A DNA stretch of 64,000 nucleotides from Dechloromonas sp. A34 (GTDB lineage: Bacteria; Pseudomonadota; Gammaproteobacteria; Burkholderiales; Rhodocyclaceae). The position numbers and the translations under genes were made by a program. Where the stretch lies: assembly GCF_026261605.1 (NCBI RefSeq), contig NZ_CP102486.1, forward strand, positions 4,092,001 through 4,156,000, read 5' to 3'. The notes under the pieces were generated by a model. That model was not told the DNA's origin, did no database searches, and worked only from the letters and a program-made list of their open reading frames with translations. Position 1 is the stretch's first letter, and every line of letters begins with the position of its first letter. Shown here piece by piece: positions 21,359 through 30,281 of the stretch.

Positions 21359-22282
21359 ATGGAAGCCATCCGCTCACTGATCGCCAACGTCGAAAAAGTC
21401 ATCGTCGGCAAACGCGCCGTCATCGAACTCGCCGTCGTTTCCCTGCTCTGCCGCGGCCACGTACTACTCGAAGACGTCCCCGGCACCGGCAAGACCATGC
21501 TGGCCCGCGCCCTCGCACGCTCGGTCGATGTCGGGATGAAGCGCCTGCAATGCACGCCCGACCTGCTACCCTCGGACATCTCCGGGGTACCGATCTATAA
21601 CCAGAAGACCACCGAATTCGAATTTCGCCCCGGCCCGGTGTTCACCCACATCCTGCTTGCCGACGAAATCAACCGTGCCACGCCGCGCGCCCAATCGGCC
21701 CTGCTCGAATGCATGGAGGAATTCCGGGTCAGCGTCGACGGCACGACCTACGAGTTGCCGAAAGTCTTCATGGTGCTCGCCACCCAGAACCCGATCGACA
21801 TGGCGGGCACCCATCCGCTGCCCGAAGCCCAACTCGACCGCTTCTTCGTCCGTCTGCACGTCGGCTACCCCAGCCTCGACGAGGAAGTCCGCATCCTGGC
21901 GGCGCAGGCCCAGGCCCATCCGATCGACAGCCTGCAGGCGGTGATCGGCGAGGCCGACATCCTGGCCGCCCGCGAGGCGGTCAAGGCTGTCCATATCAGC
22001 GGCGACGTCGCCAATTACATTGCGCGGATCAGCGCTGCCACCCGCCAGCATCCCGAGCTCCGGCTGGGTGCCAGCCCGCGCGGCTCGCTGGCGCTGGCCC
22101 GCGGTGCGCAGGGCATGGCCTACCTCCATGGCCGCGACTTCGTTACCCCGGATATCGTCAAGGCGATGGCCAGCGCCATCCTCGAACACCGGCTGATCGT
22201 CCGGCCCCAGGCAGCCGCCCTCGGGCGCAGCGCGCGCGACATTCTCAGCGAGATCCTGAACCAGCTGCCGCCGCCGGTCTGA
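21359..22282 (+). CDS. MoxR family AAA+ ATPase
   Basis: 307 residues. Walker A GTGKTM, Walker B LLADEINRA, sensor 1 ATQNPID and arginine-finger region typify MoxR/RavA-type AAA+ chaperones. First of three genes; the next starts 2 nt after this stop. MoxR ATPases usually work with DUF58/vWA proteins in maturation of enzyme or envelope complexes. The client here is unknown. Confidence 0.93.
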   Translation: MEAIRSLIANVEKVIVGKRAVIELAVVSLLCRGHVLLEDVPGTGKTMLARALARSVDVGMKRLQCTPDLLPSDISGVPIYNQKTTEFEFRPGPVFTHILLADEINRATPRAQSALLECMEEFRVSVDGTTYELPKVFMVLATQNPIDMAGTHPLPEAQLDRFFVRLHVGYPSLDEEVRILAAQAQAHPIDSLQAVIGEADILAAREAVKAVHISGDVANYIARISAATRQHPELRLGASPRGSLALARGAQGMAYLHGRDFVTPDIVKAMASAILEHRLIVRPQAAALGRSARDILSEILNQLPPPV

Positions 22283-22284
22283 GC

Positions 22285-23565
22285 ATGTCCGCCGCCCCGC
22301 TTACCGGCTGGCTGGCCGCGCGCCGCAAGGCGCTGGTGCTGATCGCCCTGACCGTCATCGCCTACCTGGCCGCCATCAACCGCGGCCAGGCCTTCCCCTG
22401 GGCGATGGCCGGCTTGCTGACGGCAACCCTGATCACCGGTTACACCTGGCCGCACTGGCTGGTCAAACGCCTGTCGGCGACGCGCACCGGCCCGACCCGA
22501 GCCGAGGAAGGCGAAACCATCGCCTTTCAGGTAGTGGTCGCGAACCGCGGCTGGCTGCCCCGCTTCATGGTCGAGTTCATAGACCACCTGCCCTTTGCCG
22601 GCCCGGCCGAAACGGGCACGAAGTCCTCCGAAAAAGTCCTCGGCCTGCTCGCCTATCTGCCGGGACTGCGCAGCAGTCACTTTGAGGTCAGCGTACTCTG
22701 CGAAAAGCGCGGCCATTACCAACTCGGGCCGGTCGCGCTGGCCTCGAGCTTTCCCCTTGGACTGGCCGAGGCGCGGCAATCCCGACGCGATGGCGTGCAG
22801 ACCCTGACCGTCTACCCCGATGTCTTCAACATCATGGCCCTGCCCTTGCGCGGCGCCCCCAGCCAGATTCACCGCGGCGGCTACGTGCTGCCCGAGGGCG
22901 CCGGCGCCGCCGAGTTCGCCGGTCTGCGCGACTACCGCCGCGGCGACAACCCGCGCCATATCCATTGGCCGTCGACCGCCCGCCTGAACGAGCTGATCGT
23001 CCGCGAATACGAGCCGCTCGCCTCGGCCTGCCTCTATCTGGTCCTCGATCAGCGCCAGGCCGCGAATATCGGTCATGGCAAGGAATCGACCTTTGAGTAC
23101 GCGGTGCGCATCGCGGCTTCGATGGCCCGCTACGCCTGCCTGCAGAACATCCGGACCCGGGTCGCCGGGGAAGGACAGCACCTTGTGCGCCTCCCGGCCG
23201 GTGCCGGCGACGCCCACTACCAGGACATCCTGGACCATCTGGCGGTGGTGGACTGCGACGGCCGGACGGCTTACGCCGACCTGCTGACCGAAATCGGCGC
23301 CGACTGTATCCGCGGCGAGACAGCGGTGGTTTTTCTCGCGGAGAACCCCGCCTATGCGGAACGGACTTTGCAAGCGCTGGCCATCCTGCAAGCCCGGCGC
23401 GTCCATATTTTCGCCGTCGTTTTCGACCAGGACTCCTTCCGGGCCGGCGACAACGGCCCGCCAATCGCTGCCGCGGACGGGCTGACCGGCGCCCTGCTCG
23501 AACTCGGCGCCCACATCGTCCGGGTCCGCCGGGGTGACGATCTCGTGCAACTGTTCAATTCATGA
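22285..23565 (+). CDS. DUF58 membrane protein
   Basis: 426 residues from the ATG at 22285. Two hydrophobic segments (about 14-30 and 36-53) are followed by the DUF58 core EFAGLRDYRRGDNPRHIHWP and a vWA-like C-terminal half. DUF58 proteins partner with MoxR ATPases. Its stop overlaps the next ATG (ATGA). Confidence 0.92.
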   Translation: MSAAPLTGWLAARRKALVLIALTVIAYLAAINRGQAFPWAMAGLLTATLITGYTWPHWLVKRLSATRTGPTRAEEGETIAFQVVVANRGWLPRFMVEFIDHLPFAGPAETGTKSSEKVLGLLAYLPGLRSSHFEVSVLCEKRGHYQLGPVALASSFPLGLAEARQSRRDGVQTLTVYPDVFNIMALPLRGAPSQIHRGGYVLPEGAGAAEFAGLRDYRRGDNPRHIHWPSTARLNELIVREYEPLASACLYLVLDQRQAANIGHGKESTFEYAVRIAASMARYACLQNIRTRVAGEGQHLVRLPAGAGDAHYQDILDHLAVVDCDGRTAYADLLTEIGADCIRGETAVVFLAENPAYAERTLQALAILQARRVHIFAVVFDQDSFRAGDNGPPIAAADGLTGALLELGAHIVRVRRGDDLVQLFNS

Positions 23566-24929
23566 GCCCGCCGTTGACCTACCTCCCGGCCTATCTCGGC
23601 CTCTTTGCCGCGCTGCTGCTTGCGGTCGCCTGCAACGCCTTTCTCGACATCCAGTACGGCAGCTTCGGCACCGAAGTCATCCTCTGGGCCGTGGCCCTCG
23701 CCTGGACCCTGAGCGTCGGCTGGAAGCAACACGGCACCACCAGCAACGGCGGCAAGCAGCAACAAAAAATCGTCCTCATCCTCGGCTTCGTGGCGACCCT
23801 GCTGGTCTTCATTCCGACCTGGGGCTTCCCGCGCGCCGGCCTCTACCTGCTGCTGGTCCTGCAAGCCTCGCAGAACTGCGTGACGACCAGCCGCCGGCAA
23901 CTGCACATGGGGCTGCTGGTTTCGGCGGTCATGGTGATGTTCGCCGCGACGCACCATCGCGCCGACTGGACCATGCTGTTCTATCTGGTGCCCTATGTCG
24001 TGGCCGTCGTCTTCACCCTGGTTTCGGAACAGGTCAGCCGCCGCGCCGCCGATCTGCCGCAGGCCCGGCTCGGCACCAGCAGCGGAGCCGGCCAGGGCAT
24101 CGCGATCGCCGCGGCCACCGCCACCATCCTGCTCCTCGGGCTGGCGCTTTATGTCGTGACCCCGCAAGTCACCTGGCTGTCGCTGGAGTGGCGTTACGGG
24201 CAAAAGACCCCGCTCGGGACGCTCGGCAAGCCGCTTGAACAGGGCGGCAGCGGGCAAGCGGGCGGCAATGACGGGCAGACCGGAGCCCAGGGAGGCGGGA
24301 GCGGCGCCGGCAATGGCACCGATGGCCAAGGCGCCGGGCGTGACAGCTGGCCGAGCCCGGCCCAAATGCGTGATGCCGCCCGTCGCCCCGGCATGCCGGA
24401 ATGGCAATCGGCGGTGATTCTGCAGATGGCCAGCATCGACGAGGCGATTCAGCAGGCCCTGCAGCCCATGCTCGATGCCCTCGACGATGCCTGGAACAAG
24501 TTGAAGGAATGGCTCAAGGAGCACCGCACTGCAGTCTGGTTGGGCCTGTTCGGCCTCCTGCTACTGATTCTGCTGCTTATGTTGTATTTCCTGCTCCGGG
24601 AAGTCAAAGCCGCCACCTGGCTACGGACCCGTTACGACTTTCTGCGCCTCGGTCTCTTTGCCCGGCACGCCGGCGGCGGCCAGGGTATAGCGCAGTATTA
24701 CCGGGCGATGGAACGCCTCTTCGCGCTCAAGGACGCGCCACGCGCCCCGACCGCCAACACTAGCGAATACCTCAGGGAAATCACCCATTACCGCGACCAT
24801 CTGCGGGACGAGGCGACCGAACTGACCCGCCTGTTCGAACAGGCGCGCTACGGGCAGACGGCGCCGGATGCCGCGCAGTTGGTCAGAACCCGGCAGCTCT
24901 ACCGGCAGATTTTCCAGAAGCTTGGATGA
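23562..24929 (+). CDS. TgpA-like membrane protein with DUF4129 domain but no visible transglutaminase core
   Basis: 455 residues. About six N-terminal membrane segments (1-190), a Gly-rich linker at about 225-265, another membrane segment around 325-345, then a DUF4129-type C-terminus (YYRAMERLFALKDAPR ... LTRLFEQARYGQ). TgpA homologues normally carry a periplasmic transglutaminase domain between the membrane part and DUF4129; I see no Cys-His-Asp transglutaminase motif, and the linker occupies that place. Third gene of the moxR operon. A putative Tn7-like end begins 24 nt after its stop. Confidence 0.75.
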   Translation: MSPPLTYLPAYLGLFAALLLAVACNAFLDIQYGSFGTEVILWAVALAWTLSVGWKQHGTTSNGGKQQQKIVLILGFVATLLVFIPTWGFPRAGLYLLLVLQASQNCVTTSRRQLHMGLLVSAVMVMFAATHHRADWTMLFYLVPYVVAVVFTLVSEQVSRRAADLPQARLGTSSGAGQGIAIAAATATILLLGLALYVVTPQVTWLSLEWRYGQKTPLGTLGKPLEQGGSGQAGGNDGQTGAQGGGSGAGNGTDGQGAGRDSWPSPAQMRDAARRPGMPEWQSAVILQMASIDEAIQQALQPMLDALDDAWNKLKEWLKEHRTAVWLGLFGLLLLILLLMLYFLLREVKAATWLRTRYDFLRLGLFARHAGGGQGIAQYYRAMERLFALKDAPRAPTANTSEYLREITHYRDHLRDEATELTRLFEQARYGQTAPDAAQLVRTRQLYRQIFQKLG

Positions 24930-24953
24930 GCCTGCGTCAGGGCGCCGATTAAC

Positions 24954-25110
24954 TGGACGGCGAGAATAAAGTCTTAACTTCGCTGTATAGCGAATCAAGC
25001 ATTTACCCGCACTTTCACAGAGCGCGTCAGAATAAAGTCCTGCACTTTAGGGGCACGAAACCCCCCTCTCGCCAGAAAGCCGAGAATAAAGTCATAACCT
25101 AGAGCCAGCT
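24954..25110 (+). repeat. three direct TnsB-type sites, candidate Tn7-like left end
   Basis: GAATAAAGTC occurs at 24964-24973, 25030-25039 and 25084-25093, all in the same orientation (spacing 66 and 54). The first continues as AATAAAGTCTTAA, identical over 13 bases to the known Tn7-L TnsB site, and is preceded by 11 nt starting TG, as in Tn7 (TGTGGGCGGAC). Tn7-L also has three separated sites in about 150 bp. No other copies were seen in the window. Confidence 0.65.
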
Positions 25111-25197
25111 TTCGCCTCTTGGCGATAGCGCAAGGTTATCGGACCAGTTCCACTCTATGCCTTGAACACCGATATTTCAAGGTCCAGAACCAGATAA

Positions 25198-26136
25198 CTA
25201 GGGTGTCGCTGATACCGGGTCAGACCCAGGTGGGTTGGGGATATTTTTGACGCCGTAAAGCACCTGCCCTGCCGGCCCAACTAGCGATGCTGACTCACAA
25301 TGCCGAGCCTGGTCATCGAAGAAAAAATCCGGCTCGAATTCATTCAGGAAGGGGCCTTTGTCGAGGCCTCCCAGGAACATCGCCTCATCAACGGCGATGT
25401 TCCAAGACATCAAGGTTCGAATCGCACGCTCATGCGCCGGTGCGCTACGAGCGGTCACCAACGCAGTACGAACTCGCATTGGCGCTTCATCACCGACACT
25501 CTGTAGCCCTTGAAGCGCGCTCAAGAATGGTTTGAAAGGGCCTGGCGGCAATGGAATTTTGGCCTTCGCCATCTCGTGCGCCTGAAACTTGTCCAGGTTA
25601 CCCAGATGAAAAATTCGCTCTGCCTCATCGCTGAACAGAACAGAGTCGCCGTCGAAGGCAATTCGAATTTCGTTTGGATTACGTGATGCGTCGCTGACGG
25701 ACAACGGATAAACCTGAGCAGCTGGAAACTCGTGATTTAGTGCCTCACGGACATCCTCACCGTTCGCCGACAAAAACAGGTTTGCGTTGAGTGGTTTGAG
25801 ATAGCGATGCGGTGGCGCCCCGCGCGTAAAGATTGCACGCTCCAAGGCAAGGCCGTGGTGCTGCGACGAGGCCAGAACGCGCAGCCCGCTGACAGGGTCA
25901 TTCCGCGACAGGATAGCTACCTCAACTCGCTTCTGTGTCTCTGTATTGAATGCTAAAAGCTTCTTGATGAGAGGAAACGCCACACCCAACTCAGCGGGCG
26001 AATCGAGTCGCTCTAGCTGAATCTTCATGTAAGGGGCGTCGTTGCTGTCGTCAAAGACCTGGTTTTCGTCCTCGAAATTAAACAGTGCTCTGGAGGAGAT
26101 GGCGACTACAAGTTTTCCGTTAAGCGAGGCAGACAT
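25198..26136 (-). CDS. 5'-nucleotidase (cytosolic NT5C1-type)
   Basis: 312 residues. The pattern VAISSRALFNFEDEN, VEVAILSRNDP, RAIFTRGAPPHRYLKPLNANLFLSAN (read in parts), IRIAFDGDSVLFSDE and DFFFDDQARH fits the cytosolic 5'-nucleotidase 1 family (PF06189). Such enzymes dephosphorylate AMP/IMP-type nucleotides. It is the first cargo gene inside the putative Tn7-like left end. A nucleotide-depleting role in defence is possible but not shown. Confidence 0.85.
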   Translation of the reverse strand: MSASLNGKLVVAISSRALFNFEDENQVFDDSNDAPYMKIQLERLDSPAELGVAFPLIKKLLAFNTETQKRVEVAILSRNDPVSGLRVLASSQHHGLALERAIFTRGAPPHRYLKPLNANLFLSANGEDVREALNHEFPAAQVYPLSVSDASRNPNEIRIAFDGDSVLFSDEAERIFHLGNLDKFQAHEMAKAKIPLPPGPFKPFLSALQGLQSVGDEAPMRVRTALVTARSAPAHERAIRTLMSWNIAVDEAMFLGGLDKGPFLNEFEPDFFFDDQARHCESASLVGPAGQVLYGVKNIPNPPGSDPVSATP

Positions 26137-26615
26137 TAGTTGCTCTTACAGGGGGACATTGAGAGTAGTTAGCCGCCACGGAGTTGGGACACCGAAACCT
26201 CGGCATTGTGGCGACGTGCACGGGCGATTTCTTGGGTGCAATGCGCATTCTGCTTTACTATACATTGGGTTACGCTGAAGGCTGGCACCTCCTTCGTAAT
26301 CAGTAAGTTCGGCCTTACATCATCAGCATTGCGAAAGCAGCGCTTTGCTGATGCAAAAAGCGAGTCGTAGCTTGTTCCAGAAAAGTTCGAGTTTTATCTG
26401 GAATACCTCCGCTTGGTGAGCCAAGACTGACCGTGGCGCTCCCTGAAGTTTCTCAGGCAGCAGGTGCGCCCCGGTCGGCCACCAAATGCGATTGCAGCAA
26501 GAGCCCCGCTAGCCGGAGCTCTTGCATGCAACATTCGCTTAGCACCTCAGGTCACGCCCCAATCAAGTATTAGTCTTGACGCTTGATGCCCGCTTCGTGA
26601 GGGAAGCATGTGCCA
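26137..26615. other. intergenic region with hairpins, no gene seen
   Basis: No convincing reading frame. It contains an inverted repeat CATCAGC/GCTGATG around 26320-26355 and a perfect 8-bp stem GCAAGAGC/GCTCTTGC at 26497-26525 with a 13-nt loop. Either could be a terminator or remnant of a mobile segment. Confidence 0.4.
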
Positions 26616-26753
26616 GTGGCTGAACAAACGTCGCCGGCGTGTCCGATGTGTGGAAGTGAGATGGTGCGGCGGACTGCGAAGAAGGGCAATAACGCCAGCA
26701 ATCAGTTTTGGGGATGTTCGCGTTTCCCCGGTTGCACTGGGATTCGGAACTAG
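26616..26753 (+). pseudogene. orphan topoisomerase-type C4 zinc-finger segment
   Basis: From a GTG at 26616 (GTG 26610 is also in frame) 45 codons encode CPMCGSEMVRRTAKKG, then FWGCSRFPGCTGIRN and a stop. This is the topoisomerase C4 zinc finger (CPxCG...W.CxxFPxCxG) that forms the C-terminus of topoisomerase I and of several restriction or helicase-like proteins. An in-frame stop at 26598-26600 cuts it off from anything upstream, so it is probably the remnant of a larger gene. Confidence 0.6.
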
Positions 26754-26766
26754 GCTTAGAGGTCCT

Positions 26767-28452
26767 TTAGAGCCCCACGACCTTCATCAGCGCATCTAAC
26801 GCGCCGCCAATGCGTCGTCCTGTAACGCCACCAGGCTCAGAAGAGGTTGGCATTTCTTCGTAAATGTAAATGCCATTCCTTCCTGAAAAACGGTCCAACA
26901 AGAGTTCTGAGTCACCAAAGAAATACGGACGGAAAGTCTCGGTGCGGGTTGTTCCATAGTTCAGGTGGGCACTAAAACCGATAGTGGCGCTCTGTTCGAT
27001 GGCGCGCTCCCCATCGGCTGCTTCGATACGTACACCACGGCACCCTTTAAGTATCAACGTGGCTGGGCCATGAAAAACCACATAACGAAGTTGTAAAGTC
27101 AGCCACGCCTGCAAGCTCATTAGGCGCCAATGTCTGGTGATTTTGAGTGGAGCGTTACGCCTTTTCACCACGCCGACCAGATGGGAGGCGCGGATTGAAA
27201 CAGCCTCGCCATCCTGAAGTTCGAGTGGCAGCAACTCTTCAAGAGTGTATTTTCCTGCGGAGAGCGTCACCTCGCAGGTCGAATCAGTCATCACCGTGGT
27301 GACGTTGATGAGGCCTGATAACCAACTCAGCATTGGCGCCTTGTAGCTCAGTAACCAACGAGCTGCCTTTTGGCTCCCGGTGGATGCGCTATGGTAATAG
27401 CCATGGTGCACCAGCAGTTCATCTTCGGCCGATAACGGAATCGAGAGCGATATATAAGATTGAGGCTCCGATGGTGCCGTTTGTCGTGAGCAGGCATTTG
27501 GCATGAGGCAGATAGCTCTTCCATGGGCCGCACGTGGAGCCAGCACGAAATACAAAAGAAACTTGATACCGAATTTTGCGAGAATGGCCGCAATGAAGAC
27601 CTGAATTGCCATCGGCAATACGGCACGAATTGGGTCAAGCACTGCACTCTTTAGCCAATGCCGTGTGAGCTCATCTCCCAGTTCTCGCGTTTTTTGGTGG
27701 AGGCTGGCTTGTGCTTGGTCAATGGCGGCCAGGTTCAAAGCAAATGGCGGAGGCTCGCTGCGACTACAGTCTTTCCGAGCGGATGCCAGACATTGCGCAT
27801 AATTAGCTTTATGGCCTTGGGTTGTGAGTGCCAGTGCATCCCGCCGTTCTTCGAGATTTTTCCGGAGGCCGTACTCTTGCGATAGCACGTTGTATTGGGC
27901 CTGCCAGCTCTCCTCAAGGGGAGCAAGCTGCGCCGTTGTATTCAGATAGGACCTGTAATCGAGTACATGCTGCTGGCGGATGGTTTCGCACTGATTGTTT
28001 TTTCGACCGCACTCGCTCTTGCCTAGCCGATAAGTCTTGAGACTGAGAAGGTATTCGCGCTCTTGGGTTGCCAAGGAAATTTCGGCATTCAGCCGAGCAA
28101 TTTCGACCTGCCGGCTCGGGTTGACAGCATTGGTAATGCTATCCAGGGCCAACACTTGGCTGGTCTTCCGCTCGATTTCCGTGCTCAGCTGAGAAATTCG
28201 ATGGGCTAACTGGTCATCGCTGGCTTTTTTCCACTGTGCTGCCGATTTGACGGTCAGCTCCTTGGCCGTCGAGATGTGTTTAGTCAGCTCTGCACTTTTA
28301 TCAAGCAGATACTGATGCAAACTCTCCTTATCGCTAAGTTCCGCGAGCAAGCCTTTCACATGCCAACCACCCCAAAGGATAATGAGGATGAGCAGGAATC
28401 CAGCAAGGTAACGATAAATGTGGTGGGCTGCGCGAGCGAGAGGGCCTGGCAT
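26767..28452 (-). CDS. unknown membrane protein with coiled coils
   Basis: 561 residues. One N-terminal membrane segment (about 13-30), a long charged helical region likely to form coiled coils (about 35-270, with CGRKNNQC and a second Cys pair), a second hydrophobic segment around 280-310, then a beta-rich C-terminal half (VSIRASHLVGVVKRR, FHGPATLILKGCRGV, GFSAHLNYG). The C-terminal half resembles AIM24-like beta folds only loosely. Function not recognised. Cargo of the putative transposon. Confidence 0.7.
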   Translation of the reverse strand: MPGPLARAAHHIYRYLAGFLLILIILWGGWHVKGLLAELSDKESLHQYLLDKSAELTKHISTAKELTVKSAAQWKKASDDQLAHRISQLSTEIERKTSQVLALDSITNAVNPSRQVEIARLNAEISLATQEREYLLSLKTYRLGKSECGRKNNQCETIRQQHVLDYRSYLNTTAQLAPLEESWQAQYNVLSQEYGLRKNLEERRDALALTTQGHKANYAQCLASARKDCSRSEPPPFALNLAAIDQAQASLHQKTRELGDELTRHWLKSAVLDPIRAVLPMAIQVFIAAILAKFGIKFLLYFVLAPRAAHGRAICLMPNACSRQTAPSEPQSYISLSIPLSAEDELLVHHGYYHSASTGSQKAARWLLSYKAPMLSWLSGLINVTTVMTDSTCEVTLSAGKYTLEELLPLELQDGEAVSIRASHLVGVVKRRNAPLKITRHWRLMSLQAWLTLQLRYVVFHGPATLILKGCRGVRIEAADGERAIEQSATIGFSAHLNYGTTRTETFRPYFFGDSELLLDRFSGRNGIYIYEEMPTSSEPGGVTGRRIGGALDALMKVVGL

Positions 28453-28776
28453 CGGGAAGAACAGAATATTTTGTTGTTCCCATTATGACGATTGCTAAGC
28501 CGATTTCGAACTTAATTGCAAATTCACATATGCATAAATGCATAAAGCCCATGTCTGCTAAACATGGGCTTCGTAAATCTTGAACCTTGGCACTCACGGC
28601 CAAGGTGAATGGTTCTTTACCGTTGGGGTGCTACTCGGTCATCTTGTCGAACTGCGGCGGATTTTCAGTCATGCTGCCTCCAATCGCGTGGTTCCTGAAG
28701 GGCCTGACCAACTGCCCGTCAGGCTTCGATTCCAGATTACTCCTCCGGATTAAAAAGTCCACAGGTAGAACGGAAA
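28453..28776. other. intergenic region with a strong hairpin
   Basis: No gene seen. A 10-bp inverted repeat AAGCCCATGT/ACATGGGCTT lies at about 28545-28570. A nearly identical hairpin occurs at 53735-53757, before the DUF3883 gene. TTCGATTCC near 28726 resembles a tRNA T loop but no cloverleaf could be formed. Confidence 0.5.
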
Positions 28777-28803
28777 AACGGCCCGCCAATTGGCGAGCCG
28801 TTG
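28777..28803 (-). terminator. intrinsic terminator after the Bax-inhibitor-like gene
   Basis: On the minus strand AACGGCTCGCCAATTGGCGGGCCGTT, a stem with a central CCAATTGG palindrome, is followed by TTTCC. It begins 25 nt after the stop of the gene at 28829. Confidence 0.7.
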
Positions 28804-28828
28804 TGACACCTAGCTGCGGAGAACTGCG

Positions 28829-29503
28829 TTAGTCGTTGCTGGACAAGCCGAGCAGTTGCAGTACCGACAGGAAGAGGTTCAGCACATTCAGGTAAATGCT
28901 GACCGCAGCCATCACATAGTTGTCTTCTTCACCGCGCACCAGACGGCTGGTGTCGTACAGGATGAAGCCTGAGAACAGGAGTGCTGCGACCGCGGATACG
29001 CCAGCCTGCATGGCCGGGACAAACATCGCAGCAATGCCGGCCAGGATGACGACAATCAAGCCAGCGAACAGGAAGCCCCCCATGCGGGAGAAATCCTTGC
29101 CGGTTTTATGAACATACGCCGTCAGGGCCAAGGTGACCGCGGTGGTTATCACGGCTGCCGTCAGCACCGTGCTGCTGCCTCCAGGCATGTTGATGTAGTG
29201 GGTCAGCGTCGGTCCGATACCCATACCGCTGAGGGCGGTGAAGGTGAGCATGGCCGGTACGGCTGCCGCCGTATTCCGCTTCTTGTGCAGGTAGAACAGC
29301 GGCACCAGGCCGAGCAGGGTAAATACGATACCGGCCAGCGGGCCAAAACCGGCCAGCATGCTGATACCTGCGCCTATGCCTGCAACAGCCGTTGAAAGAG
29401 CGAGCAGTTGGTAGGTATTGCGAATGACACGGTTGGTGTCGGGCGCCGCAAACGTGCCATATTCGGTTCTGCTCAGGTCGATAACACGTGCTTCAGTGCG
29501 CAT
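28829..29503 (-). CDS. Bax inhibitor-1/YccA family membrane protein
   Basis: 224 residues with seven predicted membrane segments. Family motifs include NTYQLLALSTAVAGIGA, FTALSGMGIGPTL and the C-terminal YLNVLNLFLSVLQLLGL with charged end. BI-1/YccA proteins are conserved membrane proteins; bacterial members modulate FtsH proteolysis or conduct calcium. The ATG has GGAGGAG upstream. Whether it is core or cargo depends on the left-end assignment at 24954. Confidence 0.92.
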   Translation of the reverse strand: MRTEARVIDLSRTEYGTFAAPDTNRVIRNTYQLLALSTAVAGIGAGISMLAGFGPLAGIVFTLLGLVPLFYLHKKRNTAAAVPAMLTFTALSGMGIGPTLTHYINMPGGSSTVLTAAVITTAVTLALTAYVHKTGKDFSRMGGFLFAGLIVVILAGIAAMFVPAMQAGVSAVAALLFSGFILYDTSRLVRGEEDNYVMAAVSIYLNVLNLFLSVLQLLGLSSND

Positions 29504-29629
29504 GGTGGATAACTCCTCCAGTGGTTGGTGACATCACTGTAAATCGTGGCTCATTACCAAAAAATCAATCCGCTGCTGAGTCAAGGTTCGAAAAAAACGA
29601 ATTAATTTTAACTTTTGGTCAGTCTTTAC

Positions 29630-29820
29630 AGGATGTTGACGCCAAAGGGTGACGGCCTCCTTACCAAACGGGAAAAGGAAAACTGGCCAATCACAAAGCA
29701 CGCCTTACCCCAGGGGATGCCAACAATGGTTTGAAAGCACACGAGGCCGACAAGCCACCAGCCCAACCCCATCAGTACCCCGCCGAAGATGAATCATAGG
29801 AAATTGCCGATTGTGCGCAT
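29630..29820 (-). pseudogene. YccF-family inner-membrane protein, two lesions
   Basis: From the ATG at 29820 the frame reads MRTIGNFL, a TGA at codon 9 (29794-29796; TGG expected), then FIFGGVLMGLGWWLVG and TIVGIPWGKACFVIGQFSF. A single-base loss in the T/C run near 29675 shifts the expected FPFGKEAV out of frame. Both segments match the YccF pattern (GIPFG, WPFGK). Only one repeat of the usual two is present. With two lesions a pseudogene is likely. Confidence 0.7.
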
Positions 29821-29903
29821 GAGTAGGTTTAACCTTTTTCAACAACAGTGAGCGTTTTTCGCGGCGCCAATGCCTGAGGCACTGCGTTCCCGTAATACAG
29901 GGA

Positions 29904-30281
29904 TTAGTACAGCGAACCCTCGTGCCAATCCAAGCCTTCTCCGATGGCATCAGCTGTCTTGGCCAGCGCCTCATCGTGCGTTGTACCCGCGCCATAGATA
30001 CCGCACTCTTGGCACTCGCATAGATAGAACGTCTCGCTGATTTTGTAGGAGTTCAGCTCGCGCTCGCCGCACTGGGGACAGTCTCCAGTCTCAAATAAGG
30101 CTTTGGCCTTCCGCTGGCGTTTGGCATTCGCTATTAGTTGCCTGACCTCAAGATTGGCAACCGCCTGCTGAGCAGACTCCTTGTTGAGCTGCTCCCTTAG
30201 TTGAGGGTCAAACCGGCCATTCACCCAATTTGCAGGATTTTCTTCCGGGAAGTCCTCAAAGTATTCAGACCACTCTCCCAT
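29904..30281 (-). CDS. hypothetical protein with a zinc-ribbon-like centre
   Basis: 125 residues, ATG with AGGAG nearby upstream. Acidic N-terminus (EWSEYFEDFPEENPANWVNGRFDP), a basic helix, then CPQCGE ... CECQECG, a four-cysteine zinc ribbon, and an acidic end. No membrane segment. Function unknown; cargo region. Confidence 0.65.
   Translation of the reverse strand: MGEWSEYFEDFPEENPANWVNGRFDPQLREQLNKESAQQAVANLEVRQLIANAKRQRKAKALFETGDCPQCGERELNSYKISETFYLCECQECGIYGAGTTHDEALAKTADAIGEGLDWHEGSLY

Noticed and set aside
22120..23550. Minus-strand frame of 476 codons opposite moxR and DUF58
   Set aside because: Shadow of two well-defined genes in a GC-rich region.
24964..25093. CRISPR array
   Set aside because: Only three 10-bp repeats with unequal spacing and no longer conserved repeat; far too short for CRISPR, and they fit TnsB sites better.
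28700..28760. tRNA gene
   Set aside because: TTCGATTCC resembles a T loop, but no matching acceptor, D or anticodon stems could be formed on either strand.
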